A stretch of DNA of 5,381 bases from Anaerolineae bacterium (GTDB lineage: Bacteria > Chloroflexota > Anaerolineae > Aggregatilineales > Phototrophicaceae): the NCBI GenBank assembly GCA_025454675.1, contig JALONZ010000187.1, positions 1 through 5,381 of the forward strand, written 5' to 3'. Made by a program: the position numbers and the translations under genes. Below the pieces are notes generated by a model that did no database searches, was not told the origin of the DNA, and was given only the letters and a program-made list of their open reading frames with translations. Positions 1-4,421 of the stretch are shown in pieces (the first letter of the stretch is position 1; every line of letters starts with the position of its first letter).

Positions 1-97
1 TAGTGTATCCATTTCGGTTGAAATTTTCCAATTAACCGCGCCCCGTGTAAGGGCGCAACATGTTGCGCCCTTACTTTCAACCGAATTCGATACAGTA
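1..97. repeat. MITE-like palindromic element with terminal inverted repeats
   Basis: Positions 1-23 and 75-97 are inverted repeats of each other, matching at 20 of 23 positions by eye; the shared core is CGGTTGAAA (15-23) against TTTCAACCG (75-83). Between them lies a perfect 28-bp palindrome at 47-74, whose half-site is GTAAGGGCGCAACA. The GGGCGC at 51-56 could also pair with GCGCCC at 38-43 instead of its partner at 65-70. The element has no coding capacity and sits just upstream of the LacI-type gene promoter. The terminal repeats around a palindromic core resemble a non-autonomous miniature element or interspersed palindromic repeat. The left border may lie outside the window, and no target duplication is evident. 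It could also terminate transcription of an upstream gene, but no T-run follows the palindrome. Confidence 0.7.
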
Positions 98-126
98 TCC
101 AACAATCCCTAACCAAGCACGGTATG

Positions 127-135
127 TGTTATAAT
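127..135 (+). promoter_or_regulatory. Extended -10 promoter of the LacI-type gene
   Basis: TGTTATAAT contains a perfect TATAAT (130-135) preceded by the TGn of an extended -10. No good TTGACA-like -35 box is found about 17 nt upstream, which is acceptable for extended -10 promoters. The transcript would start near 142, giving a leader of about 44 nt. The same 9-mer recurs at 2280-2288. Confidence 0.7.
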
Positions 136-144
136 AGAATCATA

Positions 145-160
145 ACGAAAGCGTTTCCAA
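145..160 (+). promoter_or_regulatory. cre-like LacI-family operator (putative autoregulation)
   Basis: ACGAAAGCGTTTCCAA fits the catabolite-responsive-element consensus WTGNAANCGNWNNCWW at every defined position except the T, which is C here. It has the central CG typical of LacI/GalR-family operators. It lies directly downstream of the -10 box, over or just after the expected start of transcription, where a bound repressor would block initiation or elongation. Binding by the adjacent regulator is inferred from position and family habit. Confidence 0.5.
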
Positions 161-167
161 ATCCAGC

Positions 168-174
168 AGAGGAG
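168..174 (+). promoter_or_regulatory. Ribosome binding site of the LacI-type gene
   Basis: AGAGGAG ends 11 nt before the ATG at 186. The spacing is slightly long, but no other in-frame start fits: the protein beginning at 186 opens with the usual LacI-family N-terminus leading straight into TIKDVA. Confidence 0.6.
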
Positions 175-185
175 TAAAAATCATC

Positions 186-1187
186 ATGCGCGTACCCACC
201 ATTAAAGATGTGGCAGACCGCGCCCAAGTCGGCATTGGCACAGTATCACGGGTATTGAATAACAGCGCCCAAGTGCGGGCAGAAACCCGTGAGCGCGTCT
301 TAAAAGCCATTGAAGATTTGGGCTTCATCCCCAACCCCGCCGCCCGTCAATTATCGGGCGGAAAAACATCAGTGATTGGGGTCATCACGCCATTTTTTAC
401 ACAACCCTCTTATGTTGAGCGCCTCGCGGGGATTCAATCCAGCCTATACGACAGCGATTATGATTTGGTGTTATATAGCATCAATTCGCGCGAGCATTTT
501 CAGGCACGCCTGCAACACCTCCTCACGCAACGGCGGACAGATGGCTTAATTTTGCTCACCCCGCCCTATATCGAAACGCATAAATTCCCCGAACTGGAAA
601 ATATGCCGATTGTCGTACTCGATAGCCCGCATATGCCCCAATATCCCACCCTGCGGATTGATGACCATGTTGGGGGCAGGCTTGCCACCGAATACCTCAT
701 CAGCAAAGGCTATGACCGCATCGGCTTCATCGGCGATAAACTGGATGACCCCGATTTTGGGTCTGGCGCGACACAACACCGTTTTGCGGGGATGCAAGAG
801 GCACTCGCAAAAGCCGGAATCGCACAGAATGCCGATTGGTATCGGTTTGGCGGGTTGGGTCATGATATTGCGCGGGTGTTGGCATATGAATTACTGAGTA
901 TGGCAGACCGCCCACACGCCATCTTTGCCGATAGCGATATTAAGGCATTTGATATTATGAATGTCGCCCGCGAGATGAATTTATCTATCCCTGATGATAT
1001 TGCCATCATCGGCTTTGATGATATTGATGCCTCAAAATATATGATGCTGACCACCGTGCGCCAACCATTGATAGAAAGCGGGTCGCAAACGGTTGAATTG
1101 CTCCTCGATTGGTTGTTGAATAATAATGCGCCGGAAAAAATGATGTATTTATTGCCATTAGAGGTTATTCCGCGTGGTACAGCCTGA
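186..1187 (+). CDS. LacI/GalR-family transcriptional regulator
   Basis: This 333-residue protein has the normal length and architecture of the LacI/GalR family. Residues 4-50 form the helix-turn-helix headpiece (TIKDVADRA, then GTVSRVLNN as recognition helix). Residues 49-61 are the hinge (PNPAARQLSGGKT), with the minor-groove-inserting Leu at position 56. Residues 62-333 are the periplasmic-binding-protein-like ligand and dimerisation domain, with the familiar HRFAGM (198-203), IFADSD (246-251), GFDDID (276-281) and VRQPL (291-295) segments. The recognition-helix pair at positions 17-18 is Ile-Gly. Family members usually repress transport or catabolic genes and release DNA on binding a sugar or nucleoside. 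No such genes are adjacent, so the ligand is unknown. A cre-like site at its own promoter suggests autorepression. Its 3' end overlaps the recombinase gene by 14 nt, indicating co-transcription. Confidence 0.95.
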   Translation: MRVPTIKDVADRAQVGIGTVSRVLNNSAQVRAETRERVLKAIEDLGFIPNPAARQLSGGKTSVIGVITPFFTQPSYVERLAGIQSSLYDSDYDLVLYSINSREHFQARLQHLLTQRRTDGLILLTPPYIETHKFPELENMPIVVLDSPHMPQYPTLRIDDHVGGRLATEYLISKGYDRIGFIGDKLDDPDFGSGATQHRFAGMQEALAKAGIAQNADWYRFGGLGHDIARVLAYELLSMADRPHAIFADSDIKAFDIMNVAREMNLSIPDDIAIIGFDDIDASKYMMLTTVRQPLIESGSQTVELLLDWLLNNNAPEKMMYLLPLEVIPRGTA

Positions 1188-2277
1188 TGAATCTGCCCTA
1201 ATGCCCCCGTTGTGGCATGAGAATTTTGATGCGCTCATGCCACACAATCCGAATAAAGACGAAAAATCGCGCATTGGCTATTTTGTAGATTGGTTATCGC
1301 TGACGGGGCGGTCTTGGCTCACCCCTGATTTGCCCGATTATCTGCATTACCTGTTATATGAACGCACCAAAACCGATTTGAACACGGGTGATGTCATCCC
1401 CGCGCCCCTCTCCCCCACCACTGCCAATGTGCATCTGGCAACGATTCGCGGACGGTACAAAGATTTGCTTTCTAGCAATGCCGTGCGCGAATGGTTATAT
1501 CAACAAGCCGCGCACCTGCCCACACTGGCAGAACGCAAAGCCTTCGTGGATGAAATTTTGGTGCGGATTCAAAATGATACCCACCCCACCAGCGCGATGG
1601 CACAAGTGATTATCAAAATGGATGTGGCAGATAGTGAGCATTTGCGTCTGCGTCCTAGCCAAGTGCGGACACTCCTGCGCCAGCCAAACATCAACACGTT
1701 GCTCGGTGTGCGTGATGTGGCGCTGATTGCCGTCCTCGCCTGTACGGGTGTCCGTGAGGCAGAATTGGTGGCGATTGAGGTGGATGATTTGCGCCAAACA
1801 TTGGGCGGTGAGGTGGCGTTGCGCGTCAAAGAGGGTAAAAATCATAAACAGCGCCTTGTGCCATATGGCTTATTGGCGTGGTGTTTGGATTATGTGGATG
1901 TGTGGCTGATGAAGGCGGGCATCACCGAAGGCGCGGTGTTTCGGGGCATCCTGAAAAATGATAAAACCGTGCGAAAAACGCCGTTGACGGTACGCGCCGT
2001 GAATCAGATTATGAATAAATATCCGTTGTGGATAGATGGCGAGGCGCGGGTGGTGAATCCGCACGATTTACGGCGCACCTATGCCCGCAATGCCTATGAA
2101 TTTGGCATGGATTTGGAGCGTATCCGCCAAAATTTGGGTCATGAGAGCCTGCAAACCACGCAGACATATATCGGCACATTGGATGTGAGCCAACGCCGCC
2201 CCCCGCGCATGTTCCAACCGCCGTATGCGGTGAAGGGGGGCATGTTCACTGTGCGCGATGCCGATGAGGATGAATAA
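1174..2277 (+). CDS. Tyrosine recombinase / integrase (XerC/D-like fold)
   Basis: This 367-residue protein has the two-domain plan of tyrosine recombinases. An N-terminal helical core-binding domain spans about residues 30-145, and the catalytic domain about 155-345. All active-site residues are visible: Arg194 in TGVREAEL, Lys222 in the beta-hairpin EGKNHKQRLVP, His297 and Arg300 in NPHDLRRTYA, His323 in LGHESLQTTQ, and the nucleophile Tyr332 in QTYIG. The enzyme should therefore be active, cutting and rejoining DNA through a 3'-phosphotyrosine intermediate. The GTG start at 1174 is favoured because GAGG (1161-1164) lies 9 nt upstream; the ATG at 1201 is an alternative that would lose nine residues. 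It overlaps the LacI-type gene by 14 nt, so translation is probably coupled. No att-like direct repeats, excisionase or phage genes are nearby, so the substrate is unknown. An acidic tail (DADEDE) ends the protein. Confidence 0.93.
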   Translation: MVQPDESALMPPLWHENFDALMPHNPNKDEKSRIGYFVDWLSLTGRSWLTPDLPDYLHYLLYERTKTDLNTGDVIPAPLSPTTANVHLATIRGRYKDLLSSNAVREWLYQQAAHLPTLAERKAFVDEILVRIQNDTHPTSAMAQVIIKMDVADSEHLRLRPSQVRTLLRQPNINTLLGVRDVALIAVLACTGVREAELVAIEVDDLRQTLGGEVALRVKEGKNHKQRLVPYGLLAWCLDYVDVWLMKAGITEGAVFRGILKNDKTVRKTPLTVRAVNQIMNKYPLWIDGEARVVNPHDLRRTYARNAYEFGMDLERIRQNLGHESLQTTQTYIGTLDVSQRRPPRMFQPPYAVKGGMFTVRDADEDE

Positions 2278-2279
2278 TA

Positions 2280-2288
2280 TGTTATAAT
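2280..2288 (+). promoter_or_regulatory. Extended -10 promoter of the small acidic protein gene
   Basis: TGTTATAAT is identical to the extended -10 of the LacI-type gene and sits 3-11 nt after the recombinase stop codon. No -35 box is recognisable, since this stretch is recombinase coding sequence. Transcription would start near 2295, leaving a leader of only about 16 nt that contains the AAGGA ribosome binding site (2297-2301), 9 nt from the ATG. Confidence 0.55.
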
Positions 2289-2310
2289 CAAGAAAAAAGG
2301 ATGGGTAGAT

Positions 2311-2559
2311 ATGGACGCGCTTGAGCAAGAATTAATCATTCGGTTTATCAAATTGGATTTAGCCACAAAACAACAAGTATTGGCGTTGGCGGATAAGCCT
2401 CACGAATCTTCGGATTTTGATGAACTCATGAGGATGTCTAAAGCCTTACAAGACGAGCTATTGGAACAACATGGAGAGATGTCAGTGGTGGATATGGTAA
2501 ACGAAGTACGTCAGGAGCATGAAGATGACCTCATTCACACCCACCCAATAAAATCTTAG
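2311..2559 (+). CDS. Small acidic protein of unknown function (antitoxin-like)
   Basis: This 82-residue protein is not recognised as a member of a named family. A good ribosome binding site (AAGGA, 9 nt spacing) and a dedicated extended -10 promoter support translation. It is strongly acidic (19 Asp/Glu against 8 Lys/Arg) and apparently mostly helical. The N-terminal ALEQELIIRFIKLDLATKQQ segment (residues 3-22), followed by VLALADK, recalls the short 'E-L-I-x-x-L...KQxxVL' helices seen in many small antitoxin-like proteins. The C-terminal half has MSVVDMVNEVRQEHEDD (57-73), plausible as a partner-binding helix. Small size, acidity and position next to a recombinase would fit an antitoxin or accessory factor, but no toxin gene follows; only a structured intergenic region and the end of a convergent gene come next. 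The function is unassigned. Confidence 0.75.
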   Translation: MDALEQELIIRFIKLDLATKQQVLALADKPHESSDFDELMRMSKALQDELLEQHGEMSVVDMVNEVRQEHEDDLIHTHPIKS

Positions 2560-2615
2560 ACCAAACATATAAACTATAACACATCCCAAATAAACTACAC
2601 TTGTACATTTTTCTC

Positions 2616-2638
2616 GCCAGATGCTAAAGCATACTGGC
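2616..2638. repeat. Strong hairpin (H1) of the intergenic palindrome array
   Basis: GCCAG-ATGCT (2616-2625) pairs with AGCAT (2628-2632) and CTGGC (2634-2638). This gives a 10-bp stem with an AA apex and one bulged A at 2633. It lies 57 nt after the stop of the small acidic gene. No T-run follows, so it is not a classical intrinsic terminator, though it may stabilise the 3' end of the transcript. Confidence 0.65.
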
Positions 2639-2650
2639 TATTCGACTTTG

Positions 2651-2712
2651 AAGCCCACTGAAGGGGCTAAAAACCAGACCATGTGTGCTGTCTTAGCGCC
2701 TTCAGTGCGCTT
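2651..2712. repeat. Pair of inverted hairpin units (H2, H3) with a compensatory change
   Basis: The unit at 2651-2670 contains arms AGCCC/GGGCT around loop ACTGAAG. The unit at 2693-2712 contains arms AGCGC/GCGCT around loop CTTCAGT. The second is the reverse complement of the first at 18 of 20 positions. The two differences are the two sides of one stem base pair (C-G swapped to G-C), so each hairpin remains fully paired. The two units can also pair with each other across a 22-nt spacer. This looks like a REP/BIME-style interspersed palindromic repeat in head-to-head arrangement. Confidence 0.65.
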
Positions 2713-2714
2713 AC

Positions 2715-2750
2715 AGGCTTTTTGCCTAGCGTGGTGTTTTAACACCTCGC
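2715..2750. repeat. Two further hairpins (H4, H5) ending the palindrome array
   Basis: H4 pairs AGGC (2715-2718) with GCCT (2724-2727) around TTTTT. H5 pairs GCG (2729-2731) and GGTGTT (2733-2738) with AACACC (2741-2746) and CGC (2748-2750), with a T/T mismatch inside the stem and a tiny apex. With H1-H3 they make about 135 nt of nearly continuous secondary structure between convergent genes. It may act as a bidirectional block to read-through, but neither strand shows a stem followed by a clear T-tract. Confidence 0.5.
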
Positions 2751-2773
2751 GTAAGATAGGAGTTGATACAAGC

Positions 2774-3661
2774 CTAATCGCGCCGAAACACCATCAACGT
2801 GTGGTCATTTAGCCGATTAAACGGAAAAAACCGCGCGAGTCGGTGTTCCCAACGGCGCATGAATCCCCAAAAACGCGGGTATTTCGCCACCAACGGCGCG
2901 AGATAACTCGGTGGCAACGTCACCCCAATGCCAACCATCCGTTCCAAGCGCAACCCCGCCCGCGCAAAATCTCGGCGGAGTTCGGCGTGAGATGGATACC
3001 ACACGCGCAACGCCCCACCATTCCCCACATGCACCAGCCGCCCACCAAAAAATCGGCGCACAGCCTGTTTGGGTCGCAAATGGAGCAGATGCCAAAAAAT
3101 CTCGATAGGGCATGTGCGCGTCATGGTGACAATCACCGCCGTGCCATGCGGTTTGAGGTGCTGATGAATAAATTTTGCCAATTCCGCCCGATTTTCCACA
3201 CAATTAATCACGCCAAAATTGGAAAATACCGCGTCAAATGGCGTATCCGTGAGGGGGGTGTTGGGGAGGGTATTTAGGTCAAGTTGCATGAAAGATACGC
3301 CACCCGCGTTATCAACCCCACCCCCTAACCCCCTCCCCATTACATGGAGAGGGGGAATTTCGTTGGCATGACGTTGCTCCCTTCCCCTACTTTGTGGGGG
3401 AAGGGTTGGGGATGGGGGATTTTTTGCTTTTGCCACCGCAATCATCTCCCCCGACGCATCGGTCGCCAAAACGGACATGCCCATTTCGGCAAAATGGCGG
3501 GCATCTTCACCTGTGCCACATCCCAGTTCCAAAATGTGCATAGGCGCGGTGAATGGGGTGTGCTTCCAAACGCATTCGCGCAACCATTGCCCCAATAATT
3601 GGTCGGTGAATTCGGCATCATAGTCGTGGGCGGCGGGGTCAAAGGCGGGTGTGGTCGTCAT
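2774..3661 (-). CDS. Class I SAM-dependent methyltransferase with in-frame palindromic insertion
   Basis: This 295-residue cytosolic-type protein has a Rossmann methyltransferase core. Motif I is ILELGCGTGED (43-53), the SAM-ribose acidic residue is Asp68 in LATDAS, strand 3 with QLDL is at 126-129, and FDAVFSNFGVINCV (142-155) is the motif IV region. The C-terminal part (about 180-295) is a substrate-recognition region rich in Arg and aromatic residues with no recognisable specificity, so the methyl acceptor is unknown. Residues 81 to about 118, between helix MIAVAKAK and strand VSFMQLDL, are a low-complexity Pro/Gly/Arg stretch encoded by a palindromic repeat (about 3308-3421). Removing it would restore a normal core spacing. 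The reading frame is kept, so the gene is probably functional. Its ATG overlaps the hydrolase stop (ATGA at 3658-3661), and AAGGAG (3667-3672) lies 5 nt upstream, implying translational coupling. Confidence 0.88.
   Translation of the reverse strand: MTTTPAFDPAAHDYDAEFTDQLLGQWLRECVWKHTPFTAPMHILELGCGTGEDARHFAEMGMSVLATDASGEMIAVAKAKNPPSPTLPPQSRGREQRHANEIPPLHVMGRGLGGGVDNAGGVSFMQLDLNTLPNTPLTDTPFDAVFSNFGVINCVENRAELAKFIHQHLKPHGTAVIVTMTRTCPIEIFWHLLHLRPKQAVRRFFGGRLVHVGNGGALRVWYPSHAELRRDFARAGLRLERMVGIGVTLPPSYLAPLVAKYPRFWGFMRRWEHRLARFFPFNRLNDHTLMVFRRD
3316..3418. repeat. Two-hairpin palindromic element inserted in a coding frame
   Basis: Hairpin a spans 3329-3355: a 12-position stem with one C.A mismatch and TAC apex. 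Hairpin b spans 3379-3405: a 12-bp stem with one T.G wobble and TTT apex. The flanks are imperfect inverted repeats made of C-runs (3316-3338: four runs of 4, 5, 5 and 4 C) and G-runs (3396-3418: four runs of 5, 3, 4 and 5 G). Each arm therefore satisfies the G-quadruplex pattern, on opposite strands. The element is read without a stop as part of the methyltransferase. It resembles a REP/MITE-type repeat, and the situation resembles the palindromic elements found inside Rickettsia genes. Exact borders and target duplication cannot be fixed from one copy. Confidence 0.75.
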
Positions 3662-4386
3662 GAATTCTCCTTGAGGTGTTTTTCAAAAAAGGCAATCACC
3701 CGCGCCCGTGCATCAATAATCGAATTGGGGTCATTTTTCCCGTCACCCATAAACCGCGCCATCACCTGCATGATGAACGGGAATGAACTTTGTGAATGGT
3801 CATTCATGAAGGCGTGGTTGGTATTGGGATATTCCTTCACATCGTGGTCAATGCCCGCTTTTGTGAGGGTCGCTTCTAATTTGGATGCCGCCCCTTTGAG
3901 CGTGCGGTCAGATGCGCCATAACTGGCGACAATCGGGCAGGATTGACTGAGATAGTCGTCATAATCTTTGGGCAATGTGCCATAATTCACACTCGCCACA
4001 TCATACCCGCCTTTGGGCGCGAGCATGAGCGCGAATCCGCCACCAAAGCAAAATCCGATTAATCCCACTTTGCCAGTAGATTGCTCATGGTTAATCAGCC
4101 ATTGGCGCGTGGTCTCCATTTTATCGAATAATGCCCCTTCCCCGCGCAAATAATCGCGCATGATGCCCCGCAAACATCCCAAAAAAGTGCGCCCATTGAA
4201 TAAATCTGGCGCGGCGACCAGATACCCTTCACTGGCTAACCAATCAGCTTGAACCCGAACATCATTCGACATCCCAAGTGCATCATGAATGATACACACG
4301 GCAGGAAATTCGCCTGCCCCGTCTGGCATAGCGACATGTGTCGCAAAATCTTGACCGTTGGCTTGTAGGGTGATGGTGGTTTGCAT
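3658..4386 (-). CDS. Dienelactone hydrolase family protein (alpha/beta hydrolase)
   Basis: This 242-residue protein has the size and full motif set of the dienelactone hydrolase family. Strand 3 with the oxyanion region is PAVCIIHDALGM (28-39). The nucleophile elbow is GFCFGGG (111-117), with Cys113 as in carboxymethylenebutenolidase rather than Ser. The acid is Asp160 in SYGASD and the base His191 in NTNHAF. Known members open the lactone of (chloro)catechol breakdown products, but many have other ester or lactone substrates. No catechol-pathway genes are adjacent, so the substrate is open. Position 35 is Asp where the classical enzyme has Glu36 (inferred alignment). There is no signal peptide, so it is probably cytoplasmic. 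AAGGA (4394-4398) lies 7 nt before the ATG. The gene lies 35 nt downstream of the DNA methyltransferase on the same strand and overlaps the next gene by ATGA. Confidence 0.93.
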   Translation of the reverse strand: MQTTITLQANGQDFATHVAMPDGAGEFPAVCIIHDALGMSNDVRVQADWLASEGYLVAAPDLFNGRTFLGCLRGIMRDYLRGEGALFDKMETTRQWLINHEQSTGKVGLIGFCFGGGFALMLAPKGGYDVASVNYGTLPKDYDDYLSQSCPIVASYGASDRTLKGAASKLEATLTKAGIDHDVKEYPNTNHAFMNDHSQSSFPFIMQVMARFMGDGKNDPNSIIDARARVIAFFEKHLKENS

Positions 4387-4421
4387 GTGAACATCCTTTC
4401 TGTGTAGGCAGTTATGTGTTT

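Noticed and set aside
1..2750. The two palindromic regions (1-97 and 2616-2750) as attachment or recombination sites bordering the regulator-recombinase cassette
   Set aside because: The two share no visible common core or direct repeat; their sequences and stem designs differ, so they do not look like a recombinase site pair.
2729..2750. Hairpin H5 as an intrinsic terminator
   Set aside because: The stem is strong, but no T-tract follows it on either strand.
2621..2812. Plus-strand open frame of 63 codons in the convergent intergenic region
   Set aside because: It starts inside hairpin H1, runs through all the palindromes and into the 3' end of the opposing methyltransferase gene. It has no ribosome binding site and a composition dictated by the repeats.
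2817..3203. Second minus-strand frame of 128 codons inside the SAM methyltransferase
   Set aside because: It is a shifted frame of the real gene with Trp/Cys/Gly-rich nonsense sequence. I considered a frameshifted fragment, but the true frame is intact from start to stop.
2843..3277. Plus-strand open frame of 144 codons opposite the SAM methyltransferase
   Set aside because: It is antisense to a well-supported gene with recognisable motifs. Its translation has no domain features and it lacks a ribosome binding site.
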